Origin: Costus lasius
Lineage: Eukaryota; Streptophyta; Magnoliopsida; Zingiberales; Costaceae
Assembly (NCBI GenBank): GCA_027563935.2
Contig: CM050448.1
Coordinates: 66,039,843-66,103,842, forward strand
Length of the DNA: 64,000 nt
Direction: 5' to 3'
The notes beneath the pieces were generated by a model, which made no database searches, was not told the DNA's origin, and saw only the letters and a program-made list of their open reading frames with translations. Position numbers and translations under genes: made by a program. This document shows positions 37,473-47,680 of the stretch, one piece after another; the stretch's first letter is position 1; the number at the start of each line of letters is the position of its first letter.

Positions 37473-39285
37473 TGTTGGGAAACCTCGGGGATATTTTACA
37501 ATTTTTCATAGAGATTACATTTGCACAGCAGAAGAATATCCCCGAAACAGGCCGGTCCCAAAAACCCAGTGAAGATCGTCTTGCAAGGGGGTCGACACGA
37601 TGAGATAGAAAATACCTTAGCAGCAAAATGAGGTCGATGTCGAGGTAGGCGCCCAAGCATTCGCCCTCTGCAGTCTCACACACACGGATGCCTCGAGCTC
37701 TCTTCTTCCTCGCCTGGTGCTAGCCTCGGGAAGAAGATCAAAGCCTTAGGGAACTTTCTTCAATGCTTGTGCCACCTTCTAGGGAAGATGCGCTAAGGAG
37801 AAGAAGGGATGAAGACAAGCCGCCAAGCACCAATATTCCTTGCGCCAAGAGGAAAGGAGGAAGAGGTGCTCTCCGTTTTGGATGGAAGAGGATGCCCCCA
37901 AGACTCCTTGCACTATCCCTTAACCCTTGTTGACGCCAATTTTATTACATGCATATGATGCTAATATACAGAGATAAGGGGCAGCAAGGATATGTGCAAG
38001 TCACAAAGAGAGGGAGGGGGCAGCTACGGTAAAGGGGAGGCAATTAGGGTTTTGGGTTATGACAAGACTCCAAGCCTTTACCATAAACCTCTTGCAATCG
38101 CCCAAGACTTCCCATAGAAGTCTATCATGCCTTAGATGCCTCAACCCTTACCATAGAAGCAAGGTTTCCATCTAAGCATGAAGGGAGAGGTGCCAATTCC
38201 TTCCAAAGGAATCAACATGCGCCCACTTCTCCCCATTATACCCCTTAGGCACCAATGGGGATGATTTCTCCCTATTATACCCTTTTAGCTCATTATCACT
38301 TCATGACAACTTGTTATTGGGCCTCATTGGGTAATGAGCTAGCTCAAACTTCATTACATGGGTTGATTAAGCTATTGGATCCAATCCAATGCAACCCTAA
38401 TCCAAATGTGACCAACCATAGTCAATTTTGGGCCAACCTACCAAAAATGAAGTTTGGCTCTAATAACATTCTTCCATCTCATCAGGCCCATTGGCGCTGA
38501 TGAAATCTCCCAAATAGATATGAGTTATCCAATAACTCGATCATAAGGCTTCCCGATCAATACGAGAACTCGAGTATCAAGGTGTGCGACCCTGTAGGTT
38601 CCTCTGATATTGGCAGTGTTGACCTAAGGTCACCACAAGCAGTGAGTGACACCTAGTAGCACATCGCTGCTACCCAAGTCATCGGAATAGATATCGACAT
38701 CGAGATCCCCATCATCGCAACAACGTACAGATACATTATAGTCCCTTTTCCAAACTGATATCCGATTGGACAAGTGTGTCATCACTTGTTTTCACCCAAT
38801 CATATGGTCATGACTAAATTAGGTTCTCACCTGGGTATGGCCATACACTTTCAGTCATAGAACCATAGAGGAGCTCCATGGATATCAAGCTTCCCTTAGG
38901 AAGGGACAAATCCTTTGTCTGTCCATTAACCTTCTCATATGGGTTGTGACATGCTCAATGACAACCGCTATTACCTCCCAACTACGGTGAGGTTTTAGGT
39001 TGTATCAAAGCATGTCCCTAACTATATAGAATGACCAATGACTACAAGTCAAGGGATCAATGCATCTCCTGTCACTTGTGAGAATAACTCATGACACCAA
39101 GTCATAACCTCATAGCAGGTCGGTCCAGTATATCCACCACTGATATACCCATATGTCTGCGCTAGCACCTCGTGCCTAACCAGCCCATATACCAGTATCA
39201 CAAGTACCAGAGCTGTCTCATATCCACTCTGGTACATCGACTGGGGACAACCATTTGAGCACAGACCCAATCTGTCTCTAGGGAC
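37473..39285 (-). repeat. 5' LTR of copia D, primer-proximal piece
   Basis: Plus-strand start TGTTGGGAAACC. It continues after element F at 44402-44536, giving a reconstructed length of about 1943 bp. A homologous plus-strand LTR fragment is G (46712-47680). A 21-nt dyad at 38616-38636 (GTGTTGACC-TAA-GGTCACCAC) sits where the A/B/C tetraloop hairpin lies. No coding. Confidence 0.87.
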
Positions 39286-40959
39286 TGATGGGGGCAGAGA
39301 TCACAGGCCAAGAAGGTACAAATGGAGTTTACGAGTGCCATAGACAAAGGCTCAGAGGCTCATGAATAAGCTAGCAAGCTCAATTATAAAGCTTGCTAAA
39401 TAATGGAAGAATTCCCTCAACCTCTTCAAGTGCGGCTCAAGACATTCAAGAATAAGTTGCCGCATACTCAATAATTCCTCAAATCATCCAACCCAGCCAT
39501 GGCCATTTACGCATAACTCCAAATCAGCAATATGGGATCTCCTCCAACGTTCATCAAGGGATAAAACTTCCCTAGCCGAGCAAATCTCCAACGTGCGAAC
39601 CTAAGAATGGAAAGAGCAACATCTCCTTGCAGCTCAAGAAAGGAAACATCAACGTTCCCCTGCAATGACTCTAAATTTCTGGTTATATATGTATCGCATG
39701 AACATTGTAATCAACAGAATTTTGAATGAATTGATGGAAATAGTTTTCTTCCTCTATCGGATGTCTTCCTCCCCCCTTCTCTAGGTGCTTGTGTCACCAA
39801 GTCTTCTTCTCCTTTCCCTCTAATCTCCTCTTCTCCCTCAAACCCTCTACTTCGCTGCCAACACCCGCACACGTCAACCACACCCAGTTTCGAAACTTCG
39901 AAAGCTCGCCGCCGACGATCCACTGGCCGGATCTCCACGAGACTTCGGCCACCACTCCTCCTTTCCCTGACGAAGCTTCAGCCACTGAGATCTACCCATC
40001 CACCTCTCTGATCGCCGAAATCGGAAGAATCACCGTCACGCCCAGCTTCTGCCACACATCCCCTATTTCGCCTGCAACTTCACCCAGATCTCGAGATTTT
40101 GCAACCTCGCCGCCGGCGATCCCCCGGCCAGATCTTCACAACACTTTGGCCATCGCCGTTCCTACCCTTGTGCAATCTCCAAGCGACAGGATCCGTCCAT
40201 CCGCCACTCCGATCAGCGGGATCGAAACTTCCTGTCGATCCCCTGCTCTCGCCTTGATTCCACCCAACTTCCGCCTTTCAGCGCCGTTCGCCTCCGCCAG
40301 CCTCCGACCACCCACTAACTCCGGCTACAGCTCCACCGCCACAACATTGACTCCCAGTTGTAGCAGGTTCCGCGTCCGTGCATCACCGGAGGAGTACCAA
40401 CGACCTCTGTCCATTCACGCAACTTCCCCTGTTTCAAAATCTCTTCTCATGTTGTGTTCTGTTTGCTAAAATCTAATCTGATTAAGCTTCTTCTTGCAGG
40501 TACTTAAAGAATTTGATGCTATAAAAATTATGAAATTTGGCATGACAAGGAAGCGCACATCTTCATCTATCAATTGGACTAGAAGTTTCGAATGAAGCTT
40601 CAACAGATTAACCTAGGCGGCATGACAAATCTTGATGAATGATACATTCCTGCACAACTCTTATTTTCTAATCCGACTGGCTATCTTGTTGCAATTATTT
40701 TACATGCCCGATATCCCCTCACCATCTGATTTTTATTGGATTCAAAAGAACTAGTTTGGTACTAGCTCTTGGGTTAATTGGAATAAATTTTGGATTTATA
40801 GATTTTCCTGCAAGGCATAGTTACTTGTCTTAAATGATATATTTTTGCAACACTATGTTTCTAGCTGTTTTCTGAATTTTGCACTTTATTTTGAAATTAA
40901 AAAAAAAAAAATAATCGGACTTTAGTTAGTATCATATTTCGTGTCTCCACCCTACATCA
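39286..40959 (+). repeat. 5' LTR of element F (1674 bp)
   Basis: TATA box near 39674 (GGTTATATATG), then a C-rich, GC-rich stretch of about 600 bp (39790-40400) unlike the AT-rich rest. It can be read as a 226-codon Pro/Ser/Thr-rich frame at 39789-40469. The corresponding frame in the other LTR stops earlier (43742), so coding is doubtful. TTCTTCTTGCAG at about 40488-40499 looks like a splice acceptor. Confidence 0.88.
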
Positions 40960-40962
40960 GTT

Positions 40963-40975
40963 TGGTATCAGAGCC
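40963..40975 (+). other. Primer binding site, tRNA-iMet type, element F
   Basis: TGGTATCAGAGCC three bases after the LTR. Confidence 0.9.
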
Positions 40976-41028
40976 GAGGTTGTAAGCAACTCTTGTCTGC
41001 TTACACGATCCTTTGCTTGCCCATTGCA

Positions 41029-41300
41029 TAAAAAAAAATACATGCTTTCATGTTTCTTGGTATTTATTTTGCATGTTAGTTAATTAATTTGCTGTTTATT
41101 TGCTCCAAAAAAAAATCATTCTTAGTTTTTGCTTTCATGCCTAGTTGTTCTTGCTATATTGTTTGCGTATTTTACGTTATTTGCTAGTTGAAGTTTGTTT
41201 GCATAAAAAAAAAAAGTTTATGCTCTCATGTTTAAGTGTTCTTTGCTTTTGCATATGTGTTAATTTATTTGCTAAAAAAAAAAATATATCTTGCTTACAC
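41029..41300 (+). repeat. Degenerate repeats with A-runs in element F leader
   Basis: Four A-runs of 8-11 bases (near 41030, 41106, 41205 and 41273), each followed by related text of the type TGCTTTCATG..TAGTTGTTCTTGC..TTTGC. The spacing is about 70-100 bp. It looks like an old tandem array. Confidence 0.55.
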
Positions 41301-41333
41301 ACTAGTTGCACCCCAAACTACTCATAACACATC

Positions 41334-42566
41334 ATGGTACATCACTATTATCAAAGGGAAATTACAACAAAAAAAGAACTTGTATCTAAAAGGGATAACT
41401 ATAAGGTTCTCACACATAGGCCTAATAGTTTTACAACTCATGTTTGGTGTAATGGTTATAAAGGTAGAACTATTATAGATCATCAAGTTAAGTTCAATGT
41501 TATATCTATTAGATCACTTGAACAATTTGGCCTCACCATAGAAAAACACAATAACCCTTACTACATAACTTGGGATGATTTGACTATAACTTTAGTTGAT
41601 TTTCAATGCTTAGTTCCCATTATGCTAAACAATATCAAAACTGAAATTTGGTGTGATGTGATGAGTTTAGAAGGCTTTGACATTTTATTAGGCAATGAAT
41701 TCATGCATGATTTTCAGGGATATTATTTTAGCAAACCTTGGTGCTATAGCTTCATACATAAAGGTTTGGAACACATCATTTACCCTAAAAGCCTAAGTGA
41801 ACAGCGTAACAAGATGTTACAAGAGATAAAGAGTCATATAGAGCAATCCTTGCAAAAAGAACAAAAGAGTTCAACCCCTTTAGAGCTTAGAGAACAAACC
41901 TTGGAGCCTACTTTAGAGCCTAATTCATGTCTTGATGAAACCAGTGAACTTGAAGAAGTAAGATATGAAGAACCAAACCTTCAAGTAGAACCAATGCCTT
42001 CACCTTCAATTTTAGGGCCAACACCTTTACCTTCAATTTTAGGGCCCATACCTATAGGTTCTCAGCTTGAACCTAAGTTAGATCTAACCTCTTTAGATGA
42101 ACCTAGTATGGATACACCTACTATAAGTTTAATGCATCATGAGCCTTGCTTAGAAAGCCCATCTTTAAGCTTGATGTTTTATGAGCCATGTCTAGGTCCA
42201 TCCACTCTCATACTGGAGCATATGTTGACCAAACCTGAGTCTAAGGAATACTTAGAGCCTTTTGAACTTGACTTAGATCCTAAGCCTCAACACTTAGGAA
42301 AACCCCTAGACTTAGAAAATTTCTCTCAGGACCCTATGATGCTTGAATCTTGTCTCTTAGGTCCTTCGACTCACACCCTTAAGCCACCATTAGGATCAAC
42401 AAAACATAATGAACTCAAACATGCTTTGCACTCTGCTCTTATTGAAATTGAGTATATTGATTTCATCATTCCTTGTTATTTTCAAAGTCTTGTGATTTTC
42501 TATGACAATTTTACTAATGAGTACGGCCGAGAAAGGGAATTCAATGCAGGTACCCTTGATATGTAG
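41334..42566 (+). CDS. Retropepsin-like protein with Pro/Glu-rich tail, element F
   Basis: 410 codons from an ATG, no stops. Residues of about 30-150 align in order with the protease region of chromovirus J: WCNGYKGRTIID against KCNGNMCKVVID, then NPYYITW against TPYNISW, then LEGFDILLGNEF against VAQVLLGRPW. The aspartate is kept, but the following GG(S) is HQV, so the classic D-T/S-G active site is destroyed while the hydrophobic-LLG motif remains. Residues of about 165-390 are rich in Pro, Glu, Leu and Ser with repeated phrases (SILGPTPLPSILGPIPI; EPCLESPSLSLMF, EPCLGPSTL). No zinc knuckle, RT or integrase. It may be a non-catalytic, possibly structural or regulatory protein, or a relic still open by chance. 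The open frame over 1.2 kb in a 3.5 %-diverged element argues mildly for selection. Confidence 0.7.
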   Translation: MVHHYYQREITTKKELVSKRDNYKVLTHRPNSFTTHVWCNGYKGRTIIDHQVKFNVISIRSLEQFGLTIEKHNNPYYITWDDLTITLVDFQCLVPIMLNNIKTEIWCDVMSLEGFDILLGNEFMHDFQGYYFSKPWCYSFIHKGLEHIIYPKSLSEQRNKMLQEIKSHIEQSLQKEQKSSTPLELREQTLEPTLEPNSCLDETSELEEVRYEEPNLQVEPMPSPSILGPTPLPSILGPIPIGSQLEPKLDLTSLDEPSMDTPTISLMHHEPCLESPSLSLMFYEPCLGPSTLILEHMLTKPESKEYLEPFELDLDPKPQHLGKPLDLENFSQDPMMLESCLLGPSTHTLKPPLGSTKHNELKHALHSALIEIEYIDFIIPCYFQSLVIFYDNFTNEYGREREFNAGTLDM

Positions 42567-42718
42567 TTTGGACCGTGGACAAAAAGCAACAAGACAATAT
42601 GCTGTGATGCTGACAACAATTTGAAGATTCAAATCTTGGACGAACAATTAGCTCTTGCCTTTCCAAAACTTCTCCATCGCCACAAGAACAATTCTTCGGG
42701 GAAGAATTTTTTCCACCC

Positions 42719-42727
42719 GGGGAGAAA
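42719..42727 (+). other. Polypurine tract of element F
   Basis: GGGGAGAAA immediately before the 3' LTR. Confidence 0.8.
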
Positions 42728-44401
42728 TGATGGGGGCAGAGATCACAGGCCAAGAAGGTACAAATGGAGTTTACGAGTGCCATAGACAAAGGCTTAGAGG
42801 CTCACGAATAAGCTAGCAAGCTCAATTATAAAGCTAGATAAATAATGGAAGAATTCCCTCAACCTCTTCAAGTGCGGCTCAAGACATTCAAGAATAAGTT
42901 GCCGCATACTCAATAATTCCTCAAATCAGCCAACCCAGCCATGGCCATTTACGCATAACTCCAAATCAGCAATATGGGATCTCCTCCAACGTTCATCAAG
43001 GGTTAAAACTTCCCCAGCCGAGCAAATCTCCAACGTGCGAACCTAAGAATGGAAAGAGAAACGTCTCCTTGCAGCTCAAGAAAGGAAACGTCAACGTTCC
43101 CCTGCAACGACTCTAAATTTCTGGTTATATATGTATCGCATAAACATTGTAATCAACAGAATTTTGAATGAATTGATGGAAATAGTTTTCTTCCTCTATC
43201 GGATGTCTTCCTACCCCTTCTCTAGGTGCTTGTGTCACCAAGTCTTCTTCTCCTTTCCCTCTAATCTCCTCTTCTCCCTCAAACCTTCTACTTCGCTGCA
43301 AATACCCGCACACGTCAACCACACCCAGTTTCGAAACTTCGAAAGCTCGCCGCCGACGATCCACCGGCCGGATCTCCACGAGACTTCGGCCACCACTCCT
43401 CCTTTCCCAGATGAAGCTTCAGCCGCCGGGATCTGCCCATCCACCTCTCCGATCACCGGAATCGGAAGAATTACCGTCACGCCCAGCTTCCGCCACACGT
43501 CCCCTGTTTCGCCTGCAACTTCACCCAGATCTCGAGATTTTGCAACCTCGCCGCCGGCGATCCCCCGGCCAGATCTCCACAACACTTTGGCCATCGCCGT
43601 TCCTACCCTTGTGCAATCTCCAGCCGACAGGATCCGTCCATCTGCCACTCCGATCAGCGGAATCAAAACTTCCTGTCGATCCCGTGCTCTAGCCTTGATT
43701 CCGCCCAACTTCCGCCTTTCAGCGCCGTTCGCCTCCGACTAGCCTCCGACCACCCGCTAACTCCGGCCACAGCTCCACTGCCACAACATTGACTCCCAGT
43801 TGTAGCAGGTTCCGCGTCCGTGCATCACCGGAGGAGTACCGACGACCTTTGTCCATTCACGCAACTTCCCCTATTTCAAAATCTCTTCTCATGTTGTGTT
43901 CTGTTTGCTAAAATCTAATCTGATTAAGCTTCTTCTTGCAGGTACTTAAAGAATTTGATGCTATAAAAATTATGAAATTTGGCATGACAAGGAAGCGCAC
44001 ATCTTCATTTATCAATTGGACTAGAAGTTTCGAACGAAGCTTCAACAGATTAACCTAGGCGGCATGACAAATCTTGATGAATGATACATTCCTACACAAC
44101 TCTTATTTTCTAATCCGACTGGCTATCTTGTTGCAATTATTTTACATGCCTGATATCCCCTCACCATCTGATTTTTATTGGATTCAAAAGAACTAGTTTG
44201 GTACTAGCTCTTAGGCTAATTGGAACAAATTTTGGATTTATAGATTTTCCTGCAAGGCATAGTTACTTGTCTTAAATGATATATTTTTGCAACACTATGT
44301 TTCTAGCTGTTTTCTGAATTTTGCACTTTATTTTGAAATTAAAAAAATACTAATAATCGGACTTTAGTTATTATCATATTCCGTGTCTCCACCCTACATC
44401 A
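42728..44401 (+). repeat. 3' LTR of element F (1674 bp)
   Basis: Same length and ends as the 5' LTR, followed by GGGAC. The long GC-rich frame seen in the 5' LTR is interrupted here by TAG near 43740. Confidence 0.9.
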
Positions 44402-44536
44402 GGGACATTATCATGTAAGCACATAATCGCAGATGTAGACAAACAATGATAACGACAATGCCAATATGATATAAATATCAGAGTCAAGTAGTACAAATAT
44501 GGACCAATACTAGGTCTCAGGGCATACACACCAACA
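44402..44536 (-). repeat. 5' LTR of copia D, distal end
   Basis: Begins with the GGGAC duplicate and ends GGCATACACACCAACA, the complement of TGTTGGTGTGTATGCC. Homologous to the start of G at 46712. Confidence 0.88.
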
Positions 44537-44559
44537 ATTTGTGCATCTTTACTGGACAG

Positions 44560-44860
44560 AATGTTTTACTAGCGTAGCTGTGAAAATTTTCATACCCATA
44601 ATTTGTGGACTTTTTTATACATAAAGTTTTGTAGGCGTAGCTGTGAAACTTTTTATGCCCGTATTTTCTTTGTTTAAAAAAAATCATTAAAAAAAAATTT
44701 TACTGGTGAAACCGTGAAAAGTTTCACGCCCGTAATGTGGTTCAATTTTTTAACAGAGTGTTTTATGGTTGTACCCACAATTCTTTTCATAGACATAATT
44801 TCGGTTCGGCTATGTACAGAAGACTTTACGGGCGCAGTCGTAATTTATATCACGGCCGTA
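44560..44860 (+). repeat. Degenerate CACGGCCGTAA-type motif repeats
   Basis: About five imperfect copies: GTGAAAATTTTCATACCCATAA, TGTGAAACTTTTTATGCCC, GTGAAAAGTTTCACGCCCG, TTTACGGGCGCAGTCG and CACGGCCGTAATTC. Similar motifs fill the U3 of element E, supporting a common Athila/Tat origin. Confidence 0.55.
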
Positions 44861-44872
44861 ATTCTTTTCATC

Positions 44873-44880
44873 TATATAAA
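44873..44880 (+). promoter_or_regulatory. TATA box of fragment H
   Basis: TATATAAA followed by CCCC, then TTTTTTAGGGTTTTC. Fits a plant core promoter; transcription start would be near 44905-44910. Confidence 0.55.
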
Positions 44881-45294
44881 CCCCGACCGTATTTTTTAGG
44901 GTTTTCACCTGTGATTTGCTTCCATTCGTACCGCTTCTTTGAATCAAGCCTCTCCAACCATCCAGATTGTCAGGAAACCTTCTCCAACCACTTTCTGATC
45001 ATCTCCAAGCAACATTCCAGCGATTCGAAGCTTCGATTTCATCTGGAAAGTCAATTTCCACTGGTGATTGTTTTCTGTTAGCTGAGCTTCATCGGAGTTG
45101 CCAAACCTGTTCTAAAGCTTCGATTCAACAAGGAGATCATTCCTTTGAAGGATTTGGAGACCAGTTTCAGCTGATTTCACCGGATTAGCGGGTTCTTCTT
45201 CACACGCATCATGTTTTCAACCCTGCTTCACATTTTGGTAATATTCTCTGTTTCAGTACTTGTTTCATCATTCCAATACACTACTCTGATTGGA

Positions 45295-46621
45295 ATGGCA
45301 CCAAGAAGAAAGCAAGTGGTATGAAAGGGAAAGGGGAAAGCTACATCCACTTCCTCAGCACCACCCCCTTCCAATAATCCTTATGGCATTGTCTTCAGAA
45401 ACAATGAACAAGAAGCCATATATGATCCTTTGCTTACGAGACGGATTACTAGCACAAGGTACTTTGATAAGAGGACATTGGAGATTCTAGGGCTTGATGA
45501 GGATGTACATTGGATGTATGAGTAGATATTAGTCCTCAATTTTTTCCAAAATCAGCTACAGACCTTCATCCCACTAGTCTTAGAATTTTTTAGGATGCGA
45601 AAGGTACCATTACCTTTCATCTTGCAAACATTGAGAGGAGTCTCACACTCCGCAACATTAGATCTATTTTTCATCTCTCAGGAGGATCCACATATATACC
45701 ATCGAGTTTCATTGAAAATGCATTTTGGTATTAAATTACTTCAAATTCAAGTTTCTTACCAATGAAAGCAAGAGCGACAAGCATTTCCAACTCTTGTGTG
45801 AGATATGAGCATATAGTTCTAGCACATACCATTTTCGGATGAGGAGAAAGCGACGGTATGGTTCGACATTCTGAACTCTACTTTTTGTGGTGTATGCTTC
45901 ATGGTTATTGTATGGATGTGGCCTACCTCTTAGTTAAACAGTTTGACAAGGTTGCGCATGCCAAGAAGGGCACCATAGTATTAGGAGGTTATATTACTAC
46001 TATTGCTCTTTCTTTGGGAGTTGAACCACATGGGATAAAGACTGCGAGAGGAAACTCAATGATTGATCTGGAATCTTGTGTTGCAATGAGGATGATCATC
46101 CGTGAGGGTGATATCTTTTCACTTATCCTTGGACAGAATTTTCCAACTTTGCCTCTGCCAAATAAGGAAAAGACTTCAGTGAAGAATCAGGCAAATTGGA
46201 AAATTGCCCCAGATGCAGCTGTTGATGATACCCCAGCACCGCTAGATTCAGTACCACCACCGCCCACTTAGGGTGGTAGTAATGACCCTTTTAGTATGAG
46301 TGTGGACTCCCCGCCTCATAGAACCATTGGATCTTCATCACGTAGCGCTGCTCCAGATTAGAGAGGATGGTCGAGTGCCCAGGACGCGGGTTTTCAGGCA
46401 TTATCTGCAGAGGTATAACGTCAGGGGTGCCTCATGGAGAAAGTGCTTAAGGCGATTGGGCATTTGCATCAAGATATTGAAGAAATGGGAGAATTTCTAT
46501 GGAACCAATTTAGCGGTGAAATGAGGAAGGAAATCAGGAAGATGATCAAGACGAGCCTGTGGGAGAAGCTGCTCCAGATGATGAGGATGATGAGGAGACA
46601 GATACTGATGCTGACGATTAG
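45295..46621 (+). pseudogene. Athila ORF1-like protein, multiply broken
   Basis: Starts MAPRRKQV at 45295, with a stop eight codons in. A second-frame piece near 45445-45525 reads TRYFDKRTLEILGLDEDVHW and a third near 45600-45715 reads TFHLANIERSLTLRNI. The longest open part (45858-46271) contains LYFLWCMLHGYCMDVAYLL, then IVLGGYITTIALSLGV, then a Pro-rich end. A final piece ends in an acidic tail (DDEDDEETDTDADD) before TAG at 46619-46621. Order and phrases match the Athila ORF1 family as I know it. Frameshifts and stops make it non-functional. Confidence 0.65.
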
Positions 46622-46711
46622 TGCTTTGTGAGTATCCCTCGGCCTTCATGCTTGTTCTTTGCCTTATTACATCAAGAATGATGCATTCTCCTTTCTAGGG
46701 AAGGATGAACC

Positions 46712-47680
46712 TGTTGGTGTATATGCCCTTGGACCCGTTGTTGGTCCATCTTGTACTACTTGACATTGATATTTAATATATCATTCTGGCATTGTCGTTA
46801 TTATGCTATGTTTACATCTGCGATTATGTACATAAATAATAATGTCCCTGGAGACAGACTGTATCTATGCTCAAATAGTGTGTCCCTGGTCGAGTACCTG
46901 AGTGGATAAGGGATAGCTCTGGTACATGTGAGACTGATATATGGGCTGGTTACGCACGGGGTGCTAACGCAGGCATATGGTTATATCAGTGGTGGATATA
47001 CTGGACCGACCCGCTGTGAGGCTCTAACTTGGTGTCATGAGTTAAGCTCACAAGTGACAGGAGATGCATTGATCCTTTGACTTGAGGTCATTGACTCTTC
47101 TATATGGTTAGGGACATGCTTTCATACAATCTAACGCCTCGCCGTAGTTTGGAGGTCACAATAGTTGTCATTGGGTATATCACGACCCATATGAGAAGAT
47201 CAATGGACAGACATAGGATTTGCCCTTTCCTGCGGGAAGCTTGAGATCTAAGGGGCCCCCCTATGGTTGCATGACTGAGAGTGTATGGTCATACCCAGGT
47301 GAAAGCCTAATCTAGTCATGACCATGAGATTGAGTGAAAACAAAGTGGTGACACACTTTGTCCACTCGGATATCAGTTTGGCAAAGAGACTATAATGAAT
47401 TGGTATCTTGTTGCAATGATGGGGATGTCGATGTTGATATCCATTCCGAAGACTTGGGTAGCAGCGATGCACTGCTATGTGCCACTCACTGCTTGTGATA
47501 ACCTGAGTTCATAACTGCCAACGTCAGAGGAACCTACAGGGTCGCACAACTTGAAACTTGGGTTCTCGTATTGATCGGGTAGCCTATTGATCGAGTTATT
47601 AGATAACTCGGATCTCTTTGGGAGAATTCATCAGCGCCACTGTGCCTGATGAGATGGAAGGGACTTATTAGAGCTAACTT
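46712..47680 (+). repeat. LTR fragment G (D-type copia LTR, 3' truncated)
   Basis: Starts TGTTGGTGTATATGCCC and runs collinear with the complement of the D LTR (44536 to about 38440). It stops after ATCAGCGCCA...ATGAGATGGAAGG...GAGCTAACTTC. About half of the LTR is missing; chromovirus sequence begins at about 47680. No internal copia sequence remains. Confidence 0.8.

Larger units (their letters stand above)
39286..44401 (+). mobile_element. Element F: LTR retrotransposon carrying only a retropepsin-like ORF
   Basis: Two 1674-bp LTRs (39286-40959 and 42728-44401; TGATGGGGGC...CCCTACATCA) enclose a 1.77-kb internal region with a tRNA-iMet primer site, one 410-codon ORF and a purine tract. 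Both sides carry the target duplication GGGAC (39281-39285 and 44402-44406) within the 5' LTR of copia D. Read by eye, the LTRs differ at about 60 positions, near 3.5 %, mostly C/T-type. Gag, RT, RNase H and integrase are absent, so mobility must have come from another element. The ORF resembles the protease region of chromovirus I/J. Confidence 0.9.
17469..44536 (-). mobile_element. Ty1/copia element D, old, minus strand, hit by A, E(+B) and F
   Basis: Pieces in minus-strand order: 5' LTR (44536-37473, interrupted by F), primer site, leader, gag-PR-INT (35779-33255), element E, then RT/RNase H (18083-17469). The 3' end lies beyond copia A, upstream of the window. It is related to but distinct from the A/B/C family in both protein and LTR. 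Many stops and a deleted RT core make it the oldest recognisable copia here, and it is the scaffold into which the others inserted. Confidence 0.88.
44537..46711 (+). mobile_element. Athila-type fragment H: promoter region plus degenerate ORF1
   Basis: The first 350 bp carry recurrent GTGAAA...CACGCCCGTAAT-type motifs and a TATA box. They are followed by an untranslated stretch and a broken reading frame resembling Athila ORF1 (the plant transposon/Arabidopsis retrotransposon ORF-1 type). No primer site or pol was seen. The left edge is the D LTR end; the right edge is where LTR G starts. It is probably an older Athila/Tat relative into which D and G inserted. Confidence 0.6.

Noticed and set aside
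38255..38500. Small plus-strand frame of 81 codons in the D LTR
   Set aside because: Inside an LTR, not conserved in G, no domain.
39789..40469. 226-codon Pro/Ser/Thr-rich frame as a host gene or LTR-encoded protein
   Set aside because: It lies wholly inside the F LTR, breaks in the second LTR copy by substitutions typical of drift, and has no recognisable domain.
41029..41300. CRISPR-like or satellite array from regularly spaced A-runs
   Set aside because: Spacing and units are irregular, and it sits in the F leader. It is an old degenerate duplication.
39711..43708. Antisense frames in the F LTRs (39711-39985, 43125-43379, 43235-43708)
   Set aside because: Shadows of GC-rich LTR text, with differing lengths in the two LTRs.
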